From: Streptococcus infantis
Lineage (GTDB): Bacteria; Bacillota; Bacilli; Lactobacillales; Streptococcaceae
Assembly: GCF_019929665.1 (NCBI RefSeq)
Contig: NZ_JAHZPZ010000001.1
Coordinates: 372,001-436,000, forward strand
Direction: 5' to 3'
Length of the DNA stretch: 64,000 nt
In this document: one piece after another, positions 48,530 through 59,784 of the stretch
Position numbering within the stretch: position 1 is the stretch's first letter
How the letters are laid out: each line of letters opens with the position of its first letter
Made by a program: the position numbers and the translations under genes
Notes under the pieces: generated by a model
The model's database searches: none
Told to the model about the DNA's origin: nothing
Seen by the model: the letters and a program-made list of their open reading frames with translations, nothing else

Positions 48530-49661
48530 AATGCTAGCTTTAATCCTTGCCGGTGGGCAAGGAACTCGTCTCGGTAAACTCACTCAAAGCATTGCAAAAC
48601 CTGCTGTGCAATTTGGTGGGCGCTATCGTATCATTGACTTTGCTCTTTCTAACTGTGCCAACTCTGGTATCCATAATGTTGGGGTTATTACACAGTATCA
48701 ACCACTAGCTCTCAACAGCCACATTGGTAATGGTTCTAGTTGGGGTCTTGATGTAATTGATTCAGGTGTTTCTATCCTTCAACCTTACTCTGCAAGTGAA
48801 GGAAATCGTTGGTTTGAAGGTACAAGTCATGCGATTTACCAAAATATTGACTATATCGATAGCATTAATCCTGAGTATGTTTTGATTCTTTCAGGAGACC
48901 ATATCTACAAGATGGACTATGATGATATGCTCCAATCACACAAGGATAACAATGCCAGCTTGACAGTAGCTGTCTTGGATGTACCACTAAAAGAAGCTAG
49001 TCGTTTCGGTATCATGAATACAGATGCTAATAATCGCATTGTTGAATTCGAAGAAAAACCTGCCCAACCAAAATCAACCAAGGCATCAATGGGGATTTAT
49101 ATCTTTGACTGGAAACGACTTCGCAACATGCTAGTTGCTGCTGAAAAGGCTAACCTAGATATGTCTGATTTCGGAAAGAATGTTATTCCAAATTATCTTG
49201 AGACAGGTGAAAGTGTCTATGCTTATGAATTCAATGGATACTGGAAGGATGTTGGTACAATCGAATCTCTTTGGGAAGCAAATATGGAATACATCTCTCC
49301 AGAAAATGCTCTAGACAGCCGAAATCGTCAATGGAAAATTTATTCTCGTAACCTTATCGCTCCACCAAACTACCTTGGAGAATTTGCTCAAGTAGAAGAC
49401 TCTCTAGTAGTAGATGGATGTTACGTGAATGGTACTGTAAAACATTCCATTCTTTCTACAGCTGCTCAAGTTCGTAAGGGAGCAGAAGTTGTTGATTCTG
49501 TCATCATGAGTGGAGCAGTTATCGGTAGAGGTGCTAAAATTACACGTGCAATCATCGGTGAAGGTGCAATTATTGCCGATGGTGTTGAAATTGATGGTAC
49601 AGAAGAAGTACAAGTAGTCGGATATAACGAAGTAGTGGGGGTAGCAACAGATGAAGATTGA
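48519..49661 (+). CDS. glgC: Glucose-1-phosphate adenylyltransferase
   Basis: GlgC (380 aa) makes ADP-glucose. The nucleotide-binding signature [12 protein letters not shown] at about 11-22, [19 protein letters not shown], and [10 protein letters not shown] are intact. The C-terminal left-handed beta-helix has repeated hexapeptides. AAAAAGGAG lies before the ATG. It overlaps glgD by 11 bases. Confidence 0.95.
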   Translation: MKNEMLALILAGGQGTRLGKLTQSIAKPAVQFGGRYRIIDFALSNCANSGIHNVGVITQYQPLALNSHIGNGSSWGLDVIDSGVSILQPYSASEGNRWFEGTSHAIYQNIDYIDSINPEYVLILSGDHIYKMDYDDMLQSHKDNNASLTVAVLDVPLKEASRFGIMNTDANNRIVEFEEKPAQPKSTKASMGIYIFDWKRLRNMLVAAEKANLDMSDFGKNVIPNYLETGESVYAYEFNGYWKDVGTIESLWEANMEYISPENALDSRNRQWKIYSRNLIAPPNYLGEFAQVEDSLVVDGCYVNGTVKHSILSTAAQVRKGAEVVDSVIMSGAVIGRGAKITRAIIGEGAIIADGVEIDGTEEVQVVGYNEVVGVATDED

Positions 49662-50790
49662 TAAATATTCAGCGATTTTAGGAAATACCGTTGGTTTCCA
49701 TGATATGTCAACCTTGACAAGTAACCGTCCAGTGGCAAGTTTGCCATTTGGAGGAAAGTATCGTTTGATTGACTTCCCACTCTCAAGTTTAGCAAATGCT
49801 GGTGTTCGAAGTGTCTTTGGAATCTTCCAACAAGATAATATCAGCTCTGTATTTGACCACATTCGTTCAGGACGTGAATGGGGCTTGAATACCCTTCTTA
49901 GCCACTACTATCTTGGAATCTACAATACTCGTGTGGAAAGTAGTACTGTTGGTAAAGAGTATTATCAACAACTCTTGACTTATTTAAAACGTTCTGGATC
50001 TAACCAAACGGTTTCCTTGAACTGTGACGTTTTGGTAAATATTGATCTTACTCAGGTTTTCCATTTGCATAATACTACAAAATCTCCTATTACGGTTGTT
50101 TATAAGAAACTACCTAAAAAGGATATTTCAGAAGTAAATGCTATCCTAGATATTGATGAAACTGACCACGTGCTGTCTCACAAACTCTTCGATAAAAAAG
50201 CTGAACAAGAATACTACAACATGTCAACGGATATCTTTGTTGTAGATACTCAATGGTTGATTGAACGTCTGGAAGAAGAAGCTCAGAAAGAACACCCAGA
50301 AAAACTACGTTATGTTCTTCGTGACTTAGCAGTAGAATCAGGTGCTTTTGCATACGAGTATACTGGTTATTTAGCTAATATTCATTCTGTAGAAACATAT
50401 TACCAAGCCAATATTGATATGCTTGATCTGCATAAATTCTACTCTTTATTCTCTCCAAATCAAAAGATTCACACAAAGGTGAAAAACGAAGAACCAACTT
50501 ATTATGCACCTGGTTGTGAAGTAAATACTTCGCAGTTTGCTTCTGGTAGTATTGTCGAAGGTAAGGTTGTTCGTTCAGTTGTTTCACGTAATGTTCAAAT
50601 TCATAAAGATAGCTTAGTTAAAGAATCTATTGTTTTCCCTCGTGTTGTCATTGGTGAAGGTGCTCAAGTTGAGTATGCAATTATTGATAAGGGTGCTGAA
50701 GTAGCTGATGGAGTTGTTATTCGTGGTACAGCAGAAAATCCTGTTGTCATCAAAAAAGGTGAAAAAGTAACAGAGGACATTCTTTCATGA
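49651..50790 (+). CDS. glgD: GlgD, regulatory ADP-glucose pyrophosphorylase subunit
   Basis: A GlgC paralog of 379 aa. The N-terminal GGxGTRL loop is replaced by [13 protein letters not shown], so it probably lacks full catalysis and acts as the partner that activates GlgC, as in other Firmicutes. The beta-helix C-terminus is kept ([19 protein letters not shown]). It overlaps both glgC and glgA (4 bases). Confidence 0.93.
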   Translation: MKIDKYSAILGNTVGFHDMSTLTSNRPVASLPFGGKYRLIDFPLSSLANAGVRSVFGIFQQDNISSVFDHIRSGREWGLNTLLSHYYLGIYNTRVESSTVGKEYYQQLLTYLKRSGSNQTVSLNCDVLVNIDLTQVFHLHNTTKSPITVVYKKLPKKDISEVNAILDIDETDHVLSHKLFDKKAEQEYYNMSTDIFVVDTQWLIERLEEEAQKEHPEKLRYVLRDLAVESGAFAYEYTGYLANIHSVETYYQANIDMLDLHKFYSLFSPNQKIHTKVKNEEPTYYAPGCEVNTSQFASGSIVEGKVVRSVVSRNVQIHKDSLVKESIVFPRVVIGEGAQVEYAIIDKGAEVADGVVIRGTAENPVVIKKGEKVTEDILS

Positions 50791-52220
50791 AAATTTTATT
50801 TGTAGCAGCCGAAGGAGCCCCTTTTTCTAAAACAGGTGGCTTGGGAGATGTTATCGGGGCTCTTCCAAAATCATTAGTTAAAGCTGGTCATGAAGTTGCT
50901 GTTATCCTGCCATACTATGACATGGTGGAAGCAAAGTTTGGTGATCAAATTGAAGATGTTCTTCAATTTGAAGTATACGTTGGTTGGCGTAGACAATTTT
51001 GTGGTATTAAGAAGACTGTTTTAAATGGTGTTACCTTCTATTTTATTGACAACCAGTATTATTTCTTCCGTGGTCATGTGTATGGTGATTTCGATGATGG
51101 TGAACGTTTTGCCTTCTTCCAACTTGCAGCCTTAGAAGCTATGGAGCGTATTGGATTTATTCCAGATGTTCTTCATGCTCATGATTATCATACAGCTATG
51201 ATTCCTTTCTTGTTGAAGGAAAAATACAGATGGATACAGGCCTACCAAAACATCAAGACTGTCTTAACAATCCACAACTTGGAATTCCAAGGTCAATTTT
51301 CTGAAGGTATGCTTTGGGATTTGTTCCGAGTTGGATTTGAACGCTATGCGGATGGTACAGTTCGCTGGAATGACTGCCTGAACTGGATGAAGGCTGGTAT
51401 CCTCTATGCAGATCGTGTATCTACTGTGTCGCCAAGCTATGCTTATGAAATCATGACAACAGAGTTTGGTTGTGGCTTGGATCAGATTTTACGAATGGAG
51501 TCTGGTAAGGTTTCTGGTATTGTAAATGGAATCGATACGGATCTTTATAATCCAGAAACGGATCCTTTGTTGGATTATCATTTTAATAAATCAGACCTAT
51601 CAGGAAAAGCTCATAATAAAGCTAAACTTCAAGAAAAAGTTGGTCTTCCAGTTCGTCCCGATGTTCCAATGATTGGTATTGTGTCGCGTTTGACAAGACA
51701 GAAAGGTTTTGATGTCGTCGTTGAAGGTTTGCATCGCATGCTTCAAGAAGATGTTCAAATCGTTCTCTTGGGTACAGGTGATCCTGGTTTTGAACAAGCC
51801 TTCTCATGGTTTGGTCAAGTATTCCCAGATAAACTATCTGCCAATATTACCTTTGATGTCAAGCTAGCACAAGAAATTTATGCAGCCTGTGATATTTTTC
51901 TCATGCCAAGTCGTTTTGAACCTTGTGGACTTTCTCAAATGATGGCTATGCGTTATGGAACATTACCACTTGTTCATGAGGTAGGCGGGTTGAGAGATAC
52001 TGTTCAACCATTCAATCCAATTGAAGGAACGGGTACAGGATTTAGTTTTAATAACTTAACCTCATACTGGCTTAACTGGGCTCTTCAAACAGCCTTGGAT
52101 GTCTATTATAATCATCCAGATGTTTGGAAGAAACTTCAAGTCCAAGCAATGGAATGTGACTTCTCTTGGGATACAGCTTGTCAGTCTTACCTTGATTTGT
52201 ATCACAGCTTAGCAAATTAA
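50787..52220 (+). CDS. glgA: Glycogen synthase
   Basis: GlgA (477 aa, GT5) extends glucan chains from ADP-glucose. The KTGGLGDV motif at about 15-22 binds ADP-glucose; [10 protein letters not shown] and the C-terminal [19 protein letters not shown] are family signatures. Last gene of the operon; no glycogen phosphorylase is present here, so degradation must use enzymes elsewhere plus the pullulanase upstream. Confidence 0.95.
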   Translation: MKILFVAAEGAPFSKTGGLGDVIGALPKSLVKAGHEVAVILPYYDMVEAKFGDQIEDVLQFEVYVGWRRQFCGIKKTVLNGVTFYFIDNQYYFFRGHVYGDFDDGERFAFFQLAALEAMERIGFIPDVLHAHDYHTAMIPFLLKEKYRWIQAYQNIKTVLTIHNLEFQGQFSEGMLWDLFRVGFERYADGTVRWNDCLNWMKAGILYADRVSTVSPSYAYEIMTTEFGCGLDQILRMESGKVSGIVNGIDTDLYNPETDPLLDYHFNKSDLSGKAHNKAKLQEKVGLPVRPDVPMIGIVSRLTRQKGFDVVVEGLHRMLQEDVQIVLLGTGDPGFEQAFSWFGQVFPDKLSANITFDVKLAQEIYAACDIFLMPSRFEPCGLSQMMAMRYGTLPLVHEVGGLRDTVQPFNPIEGTGTGFSFNNLTSYWLNWALQTALDVYYNHPDVWKKLQVQAMECDFSWDTACQSYLDLYHSLAN

Positions 52221-52227
52221 ATAAATA

Positions 52228-52257
52228 AAATCGTATGATGCTTTCATACGATTTTTT
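52228..52257 (+). terminator. Terminator of glg operon
   Basis: AAATCGTATGA/TCATACGATTT with loop TGCT and T-run. Confidence 0.87.
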
Positions 52258-52282
52258 GAGATGATGAAAGTATGGGGAATAA

Positions 52283-52924
52283 ATGAATAAAGCTAGAGGA
52301 CTCTGTGTCCTAGATGTTGATGGAACTCTGATAGAAGAAGAGGTTATTGATTTATTAGGGAAAGAGGCAGGGTGCGAAGAAGAAGTAGTCCTGCTAACAG
52401 CTCAAGCTATGAGAGGAGAATTAGACTTCGAGGCAAGTTTAAAAAGACGTGTTTCTCTTCTTAAAGGTCTCTCTATAAATTCTTTTGATAAGATTTATCA
52501 TGAACTTCACCTTAGTAAAAATGCTGTCAAGTTTATTAAAGTTCTTCAAGAAAATAAGATAGAAGTCAGTTTAGTATCAGGCGGATTTACCACTGTTGTA
52601 GAAAGATTAGCAAAAGATTTGGGTATTTCATTATATACTGCTAATCAACTGGAAATCAAAGATGATCATTTAACTGGAAATCTAATTTGCTCTATTATTA
52701 GCAGAGAAGTAAAAGAAGCAACCCTCGTGAGATGGGCTGAAGAATTAGAAGTCCCTTTTGATAGAACAATTGCAATCGGTGATGGAGCTAATGACTTAAA
52801 AATGCTTAAAAGTGCAGGACTTGGAATAGCCTTTTGTGCCAAGGATATTGTGAAAAAGGAAATAAATCTTCAGATAGATGAGAGAGATTTTGGGAAAGTT
52901 TTGGAAATGATAGACTTCCTTTAG
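52283..52924 (+). CDS. serB: Phosphoserine phosphatase-type HAD hydrolase
   Basis: A 213-aa HAD enzyme with DVDGTLIEEEV (nucleophile Asp), SLVSGGFTTVVE and GDGANDLKML, the SerB motif set. It has no ACT domain and matches the short Firmicute form; the product would be L-serine. GGGG precedes the ATG. A glycerate kinase gene follows 18 bp later, a plausible pair around 3-carbon acid and serine metabolism. Confidence 0.85.
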   Translation: MNKARGLCVLDVDGTLIEEEVIDLLGKEAGCEEEVVLLTAQAMRGELDFEASLKRRVSLLKGLSINSFDKIYHELHLSKNAVKFIKVLQENKIEVSLVSGGFTTVVERLAKDLGISLYTANQLEIKDDHLTGNLICSIISREVKEATLVRWAEELEVPFDRTIAIGDGANDLKMLKSAGLGIAFCAKDIVKKEINLQIDERDFGKVLEMIDFL

Positions 52925-52942
52925 ATAGAAAGAGGAATCAAA

Positions 52943-54052
52943 ATGAAAGTTGTTATCGCGCCGGACTCTTTCAAAGAGAGTCTTCCTGCAAACGAAGTAG
53001 CAGAAGCTATAAAAAGAGGATTTAAAAGGGTGATACCAGATGCTGAATGTCTACTTTTACCTGTTGGTGATGGAGGTGAAGGAACAGTAGACGCCATTAA
53101 AAGTTCTCTAGGTTTGGAAGAAAAAACAGTCCAGGTAACTGGACCTTTTGGTGATGAGGTTTTGATGTCTTACTTTCAAAAAAGAGAATTAGCTCTATTT
53201 GAAGTTGCAAATTTAGTAGGTCTTGCTAAAATCCCTTTTGAAAAACGACATCCTCTAGAGATTCAAACAAAGGGAATTGGTCAACTTATTCTCCATTTGA
53301 TAGAACAAGGAATCAAAGATATCTACGTTGGTGTCGGTGGTACGGCTAGTAACGATGGTGGAATTGGCATTGCTGCAGGACTCGGATATCAATTTTATGA
53401 TGAAAATGGAATTGAACTGGAGGCTTGTGGCCAGTCCTTGTTTGAAATTAGTCATATTTCGAAAGATAAAGCCTCATCTGTTCCTGCAGATGTTCGTATC
53501 AAAATTTTAGCGGATGTGTCCAATCCTCTCTGTGGACCTCATGGAGCCACCTATACATTTGGAAAACAAAAAGGATTAAACCCTGCTAAATTCCAAGACG
53601 TTGATATTGCTATTGAAAACTTTTATGGTAAAGTCGCACCTGAAATATCAAAATTAGAGGGTGCAGGAGCAGGCGGTGGTATTGCAGCTGGCTTGTGTGC
53701 CTTCGCTGGAGCAGAGATTGTATCTGGTATCAAAACTTGTTTGGATTTAGTGAAATTTGATGAACAGGTCGCAGATGCGGATCTCGTTATCGTTGGTGAA
53801 GGTAGACTGGACTCGCAAAGTCTAGCTGGAAAGGCGCCAATTGGAGTAGCAAAAAGAACACCAAGGGGTGTTCCAGTTATTGCTATTTGTGGTAGTTTAT
53901 CAGAGGATTTACCACCCTTACCATTTGAGAATATAGTCGCAGCTTTTTCCATACTTGAAAAAAGCGAACCGTTAGCAGACAGTCTAAAAAAAGCAGCTGT
54001 CTATTTAGAAAATACAGCTGCAAGTATCGCACGAATCATGTCTTTGAGATAG
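52943..54052 (+). CDS. Glycerate kinase
   Basis: A 369-aa type II glycerate kinase (GarK/GlxK family) forming phosphoglycerate from D-glycerate. [15 protein letters not shown] is the standard N-terminus; [24 protein letters not shown] and [12 protein letters not shown] are glycine-rich family motifs. AGAGG lies before the ATG. It probably shares an operon with serB. Its stop is only 2 bp from the end of the convergent gene, with no terminator between. Confidence 0.92.
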   Translation: MKVVIAPDSFKESLPANEVAEAIKRGFKRVIPDAECLLLPVGDGGEGTVDAIKSSLGLEEKTVQVTGPFGDEVLMSYFQKRELALFEVANLVGLAKIPFEKRHPLEIQTKGIGQLILHLIEQGIKDIYVGVGGTASNDGGIGIAAGLGYQFYDENGIELEACGQSLFEISHISKDKASSVPADVRIKILADVSNPLCGPHGATYTFGKQKGLNPAKFQDVDIAIENFYGKVAPEISKLEGAGAGGGIAAGLCAFAGAEIVSGIKTCLDLVKFDEQVADADLVIVGEGRLDSQSLAGKAPIGVAKRTPRGVPVIAICGSLSEDLPPLPFENIVAAFSILEKSEPLADSLKKAAVYLENTAASIARIMSLR

Positions 54053-54054
54053 AG

Positions 54055-54498
54055 TTAACCAAACCATTTTTTCCAGAGAGAAGTAGGAGCTTTCGTCTCT
54101 TTCTCTTGCCACAAGTCTGAAAAGGCCTTTCTGAGGTCTTTTTCACTTGTTTGAACCGGAACATCGCTATGGATAACCAGTCCGAAAGGAGAAGAGTTAT
54201 GATCTTCAGAAACGATAGTTGCTTGGCAATCAGAATCTTTGGCATTTTTTAAATAATAAACTTGTTTTTCAAACTCAACTTGAGGAGAGATTTTGACAAA
54301 CAGAGGTTCAGTTTCTTTTTTAAAAGTCTCTAAAATTGTTAAAAATGCCTTTTGAAATTTGTCATCATTCGCAGTAGCGAGTTCGGCGTAGCCAAGAACA
54401 CGTTCTTCAAAGGTACCAAGAAAGCGTCTTTGTTCGTCTGGATTTAATTTAAGCCCGCCATGAGCTTTTTCTAATATTTGTTTTGATATATCAGTCAT
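54055..54498 (-). CDS. YueI-like (DUF1694) protein
   Basis: A 147-aa soluble protein matching DUF1694/YueI: HGGLKLNPDEQRRFLGTFEERV near the N-terminus is the family signature. Function unknown. On the - strand TGA-TATACT ends six bases before the ATG, so the transcript is probably leaderless; no ribosome site is seen. Confidence 0.8.
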   Translation of the reverse strand: MTDISKQILEKAHGGLKLNPDEQRRFLGTFEERVLGYAELATANDDKFQKAFLTILETFKKETEPLFVKISPQVEFEKQVYYLKNAKDSDCQATIVSEDHNSSPFGLVIHSDVPVQTSEKDLRKAFSDLWQEKETKAPTSLWKKWFG

Positions 54499-54514
54499 AA
54501 ATATAGTATATCAT
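54499..54514 (-). promoter_or_regulatory. yueI-like promoter ending at the start codon
   Basis: On the - strand TG-A-TATACT (54513 to 54505) is followed by six bases and the ATG at 54498, the same layout as for ligA and the HD-hydrolase gene. Confidence 0.5.
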
Positions 54515-54594
54515 AAAAGTCTATAGATAAGGCGGAAAAGAAAGCGATTACTTAAGAAACTTAAGGAAAATTTGCACAAAGATAACGTTTTTTC

Positions 54595-54623
54595 TTGAAA
54601 AAGGTATCTTTTTGATGTATCAT
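54595..54623 (+). promoter_or_regulatory. eno promoter
   Basis: TTGAAA (54595-54600) and TATCAT (54618-54623) at 17-bp spacing. The leader carries AAAGGAGAG before the ATG. Confidence 0.7.
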
Positions 54624-54658
54624 AGAGGTGTAAAATAATTTAACTCAAAGGAGAGTAA

Positions 54659-55966
<1,308 letters not shown>

Positions 55967-55986
55967 AATAGTTCAGTGAACTAATG

Positions 55987-56017
55987 AAAGCCCTTGGATT
56001 TTTCCGAGGGCTTTTGT
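55987..56017 (+). terminator. Terminator after eno
   Basis: AAAGCCCTTGGA/TCCGAGGGCTTT with T-run. A small AGTTCA/TGAACT hairpin precedes it. Confidence 0.88.
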
Positions 56018-56097
56018 ATATTATTAGACAAGCTCAAAGAAATCCAGTCTTGTTTTCGTATTCTAGAGGTGAAAAGAGAGATTTTTAAACGTTTTTT

Positions 56098-56106
56098 TGG
56101 TATAAT
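56098..56106 (+). promoter_or_regulatory. Extended -10 of xseA operon
   Basis: TGG-TATAAT lies 37 bp before the ATG at 56144; GAAGGAGG is the ribosome site. Confidence 0.55.
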
Positions 56107-56143
56107 AATACCCAGGAAAAACTAGAGAAAGAAGGAGGTTGAG

Positions 56144-57484
56144 ATGGAAAAGTATTTGTCGGTAACAACTTTGACTAAGTATCTGAAAATGAAATTCGAT
56201 AAAGACCCATACTTGGAGAGGGTCTATTTAACTGGTCAGGTTTCTAACTTCCGGAAGCGTCCAACTCATCAATATTTTTCTCTAAAAGATGATCGAGCAG
56301 TAATCCAAGCGACTATTTGGTCAGGTATTTATCAGAAACTAGGTTTTGATTTGGAAGAAGGGATGAAGATCAATGTTATCGGTCGTGTCCAAGTCTATGA
56401 ACCAAGTGGGAGCTACTCTATCATCATTGAAAAGGCAGAGCCTGATGGTGTAGGGGCTCTTGCAATTCAGTTCGAACAATTAAAAAAGAAATTATCAGAA
56501 GAAGGCCTTTTTCAAGAACGCTTTAAACAAGCAATCCCTCAGTTTGCAAAACGCATCGGGGTTGTGACTAGTCGTAGTGGTGCTGTTTTACAGGATATTA
56601 TTACTACCGTTAGTAGACGTTTCCCAGGGGTTGAGATTGTTTTATATCCTACCAAGGTTCAAGGTGAAGGGGCAGCAGAGGAGATTGCCCGTAACATTGC
56701 TAGAGCTAATGAACGAGAAGACTTGGATGTTCTTATCATTGGTCGTGGTGGTGGATCAATTGAGGATCTTTGGGCTTTTAACGAAGAGATTGTAGTGCGT
56801 TCTATCTTTGAATCGCGTCTTCCTATTATTTCAAGTGTGGGCCACGAAACAGATGTAACCTTGGCTGATTTTGTTGCTGACAAGAGAGCAGCAACACCAA
56901 CTGCTGCAGCAGAGTTAGCTACACCTGTGACCAAGTTAGATCTACTGACCTACCTTAAAAATCAAGAAAAACGAATGGCTACTGCTGTACAAAATACTTT
57001 ATCAAAGAAAAAAGAAGCCTTGAGAGGGCTTAGTCAATCAGTCATCTTCAGGCAACCAGAGCGTTTATATGATGGATATCTGCAACGCTTGGATCAGTTA
57101 GTACTTCGACTGAAGCAGGGATTGAATGGTGAGTTAGTTAGAAATCAACAGAAGGTTCAAGCTCAAATTCACCGTTTGGAGCAATTATCGCCAAATGTCA
57201 AGATTCAGCGCTACCAAGATCGTATTCAACAGTTACAAAAATTAATGCGTAGCCAGATGGCTGTGATCTATGATGCTAAGGTTGCTGAAGTAAAACGCTT
57301 GTCAGAAGCTTTACTCATGTTAGATACGAGTCGTATCGTAGCAAGGGGTTATGCGATTGTTAAAAAAGAGGATACCGTGGTATCTTCTGCAAATGATTTG
57401 AAAAAAAATGACCAGGTGATGCTGATGATGCGAGATGGTCAGGTAGAATTAGAGGTTAAAGATGTCAAAACAGAAGAAATTTGA
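56144..57484 (+). CDS. xseA: Exodeoxyribonuclease VII large subunit
   Basis: XseA (446 aa) degrades single-stranded DNA with XseB. It has an N-terminal OB-fold ([12 protein letters not shown]), a catalytic domain with [26 protein letters not shown] and [12 protein letters not shown], then a long coiled coil (about 265-390). It overlaps xseB by 23 bases. Confidence 0.95.
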   Translation: MEKYLSVTTLTKYLKMKFDKDPYLERVYLTGQVSNFRKRPTHQYFSLKDDRAVIQATIWSGIYQKLGFDLEEGMKINVIGRVQVYEPSGSYSIIIEKAEPDGVGALAIQFEQLKKKLSEEGLFQERFKQAIPQFAKRIGVVTSRSGAVLQDIITTVSRRFPGVEIVLYPTKVQGEGAAEEIARNIARANEREDLDVLIIGRGGGSIEDLWAFNEEIVVRSIFESRLPIISSVGHETDVTLADFVADKRAATPTAAAELATPVTKLDLLTYLKNQEKRMATAVQNTLSKKKEALRGLSQSVIFRQPERLYDGYLQRLDQLVLRLKQGLNGELVRNQQKVQAQIHRLEQLSPNVKIQRYQDRIQQLQKLMRSQMAVIYDAKVAEVKRLSEALLMLDTSRIVARGYAIVKKEDTVVSSANDLKKNDQVMLMMRDGQVELEVKDVKTEEI

Positions 57485-57674
57485 AGATAATTTAGCAGAG
57501 CTTGAGACTATTGTTCAGAGTTTAGAAAATGGTGAAATTGCTTTAGAAGATGCTATTACTGCATTTCAAAAAGGAATGGTTCTTTCAAAAGAATTGCAAG
57601 CAACACTTGATAAAGCAGAAAAGACCTTGGTTAAAGTTATGCAAGAAGATGGAACAGAAAGCGAACTTCTATGA
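57462..57674 (+). CDS. xseB: Exodeoxyribonuclease VII small subunit
   Basis: A 70-aa helical protein with [15 protein letters not shown] and [11 protein letters not shown], the XseB pattern. The ATG lies inside xseA after GAGGTTAAAG; it overlaps ispA by 4 bases. Confidence 0.94.
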   Translation: MSKQKKFEDNLAELETIVQSLENGEIALEDAITAFQKGMVLSKELQATLDKAEKTLVKVMQEDGTESELL

Positions 57675-58546
57675 ACAAGCAAGAAAAATTAGCTTTGGTT
57701 GAGTCAGCTCTTGAGGAGTTTTATGGAGACCAGCAATTAGCTGCTAATCTCAGAGAAGCTGTTCTCTATTCTATTCATGCAGGTGGTAAACGAATTCGTC
57801 CTTATCTGCTTTTAGAAGTTTTGGAGTCTTTGCAGGTGCCAATCACTATAGCTCATGCCCAGGTTGCAGCAGCGCTTGAGATGATTCACACAGGAAGCTT
57901 AATTCATGATGATCTTCCTGCTATGGATGATGATGATTTTCGTCGTGGGCGTTTAACCAACCATAAGAAGTTTGGAGAAGCACTAGCAATTTTAGCAGGA
58001 GATGCCCTCTTTTTAGATCCTTATGCTTTGATAGCACAAGCAGACTTGCCAAACGAAATTAAGGTAGATTTAATAGCTTCTTTGTCACTTTCTTCTGGAA
58101 GTATGGGGATGGTCGCTGGCCAAGTTTTGGATATGGAAGGTGAAGGTAAACATTTAAACCTAGAAGAACTTCAGACCATCCATGCTAATAAAACGGGTAA
58201 ACTCTTAGCCTTCCCTTTTCAAGCGGCAGGAGTTATTGCAGGATTGGATAAAAATCTTCAAAAACAGTTGAAAACAGTTGGAGAGCTGATTGGGCTTGCT
58301 TTTCAAGTGAGAGATGATATCCTTGATGTTACTGCTAGTTTTGAGGAAATTGGTAAAACACCACAAAAAGATTTGCAAGCTGAGAAATCAACCTATCCTG
58401 CTTTGTTAGGTTTGGATGAGGCAAAAGTTTTTTGTAACCGAACTTTGGATCAGGCTAATGAAAAGTTAGACGTGATTAGCCAATTAGTTGACTTTGATAA
58501 AGAACCAATTGTAAAAATAGTAGAAAGTTTGAGAATCAATGCCTAA
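57671..58546 (+). CDS. ispA: Farnesyl diphosphate synthase
   Basis: A 291-aa polyprenyl synthetase joining IPP to DMAPP/GPP for undecaprenyl and quinone precursors. The first aspartate-rich motif is in [12 protein letters not shown], the second in [18 protein letters not shown] is present. The position after xseB is conserved in Firmicutes. It overlaps the next gene by 8 bases. Confidence 0.94.
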   Translation: MNKQEKLALVESALEEFYGDQQLAANLREAVLYSIHAGGKRIRPYLLLEVLESLQVPITIAHAQVAAALEMIHTGSLIHDDLPAMDDDDFRRGRLTNHKKFGEALAILAGDALFLDPYALIAQADLPNEIKVDLIASLSLSSGSMGMVAGQVLDMEGEGKHLNLEELQTIHANKTGKLLAFPFQAAGVIAGLDKNLQKQLKTVGELIGLAFQVRDDILDVTASFEEIGKTPQKDLQAEKSTYPALLGLDEAKVFCNRTLDQANEKLDVISQLVDFDKEPIVKIVESLRINA

Positions 58547-59354
58547 GGAAAGAGTAGATGTACTTGCCTACAAACAAGGTTTATTTGAAACAAGAGAACA
58601 AGCTAAGCGGGGCGTAATGGCTGGATTAGTGATTGCAGTCCTAAATGGTGAGCGTTTCGATAAACCAGGAGAAAAAATTCCTGATGATACTGAATTAAAA
58701 CTCAAGGGTGAGAAACTCAAGTATGTTAGTCGAGGGGGCTTGAAACTTGAGAAAGCTTTAGAAAAATTTGATATATCGGTTGAAGGCAAAACGACCATTG
58801 ATATTGGTGCTTCAACAGGAGGTTTTACGGATGTCATGCTTCAAAATGGTGCAAAACTGGTTTATGCCGTTGATGTTGGGACCAATCAGCTAGCCTGGAA
58901 ATTACGCCAAGATTCACGTGTTATCAGCATGGAGCAATTTAACTTTCGTTATGCTGAAAAAAATGACTTTGAAGAAGAGCCAAGTTTTGCAAGTATCGAT
59001 GTGAGTTTTATTTCTTTGAGTCTCATTTTACCGGCTCTACATAGAATATTGGTCAACCAAGGGGAAGTTGTTGCACTCATAAAACCACAGTTTGAAGCAG
59101 GCCGAGAACAGATTGGTAAAAATGGAATTATCAGAGATGCCAAAGTTCACCAAAATGTTTTAGAATCAGTTACTAAAATGGCAGTTGATGAAGGATTCTC
59201 AGTTTTAGGATTGGATTTCTCTCCTATTCAAGGTGGACATGGGAATATTGAGTTTCTTGCTTATTTACGTAAAGAAGAACATGCAAGCAACCAAGTAGTT
59301 TCTGAAATAGAAAAAGTAGTAGAAAAAGCACATAGAGAGTTTAAAGATGAATAA
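58539..59354 (+). CDS. tlyA: TlyA family rRNA methyltransferase
   Basis: A 271-aa protein with an N-terminal S4 RNA-binding domain (about 4-65, RVDVLAYKQGLFETREQAK) and an FtsJ-like methyltransferase with SAM motif DIGASTGGFTDVML and a KPQFE motif. TlyA enzymes methylate 2'-OH of cytidines in rRNA; the haemolysin name is historical. It overlaps argR by 8 bases. Confidence 0.9.
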   Translation: MPKERVDVLAYKQGLFETREQAKRGVMAGLVIAVLNGERFDKPGEKIPDDTELKLKGEKLKYVSRGGLKLEKALEKFDISVEGKTTIDIGASTGGFTDVMLQNGAKLVYAVDVGTNQLAWKLRQDSRVISMEQFNFRYAEKNDFEEEPSFASIDVSFISLSLILPALHRILVNQGEVVALIKPQFEAGREQIGKNGIIRDAKVHQNVLESVTKMAVDEGFSVLGLDFSPIQGGHGNIEFLAYLRKEEHASNQVVSEIEKVVEKAHREFKDE

Positions 59355-59778
59355 AAAAGAAAGACTTGAAAAGATTAGAAGATTTGTGACTGACTATCAA
59401 ATCGGCACACAAGAAGAAATCGTTGAACACTTGAGAGAAGCAGGGATTTCTGCTACTCAAGCAACTGTTTCACGTGATATCAAAGAACTAGGGATTATAA
59501 AAATTCCTTTGAAAGACAATACATATGTCTATGAATTACCAAAGTCAGTAGTTAAAAGTTTACAGTTAGCTGAGAACAATATCGAAAGTTTTGAAAGAAT
59601 GGGAAATCTCATCAACTTAGATGTCATTCCTGGGAATACAATTTTTGTAAAAAGTCAATTGACTCAAACATTTTCGGATATAATTTTTAGCTGTTTAGCA
59701 GATGATAACTCAATTTTAATTGTGGCGCGAACTGAAGAAGCAGCTATAGAGATTGTTGAGCAAGTTAAAAAGTGGTAG
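59347..59778 (+). CDS. argR: ArgR family arginine repressor
   Basis: A 143-aa protein with winged HTH (ISATQATVSRDIKELGI, about 31-47) and a C-terminal arginine-binding/oligomer domain with DDNSILIVARTEEAA. It follows tlyA and precedes recN as in many Firmicutes. It is one of several ArgR/AhrC-type proteins usual in streptococci; which arginine genes it controls is not visible here. Confidence 0.9.
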   Translation: MNKKERLEKIRRFVTDYQIGTQEEIVEHLREAGISATQATVSRDIKELGIIKIPLKDNTYVYELPKSVVKSLQLAENNIESFERMGNLINLDVIPGNTIFVKSQLTQTFSDIIFSCLADDNSILIVARTEEAAIEIVEQVKKW

Positions 59779-59784
59779 GACCTT

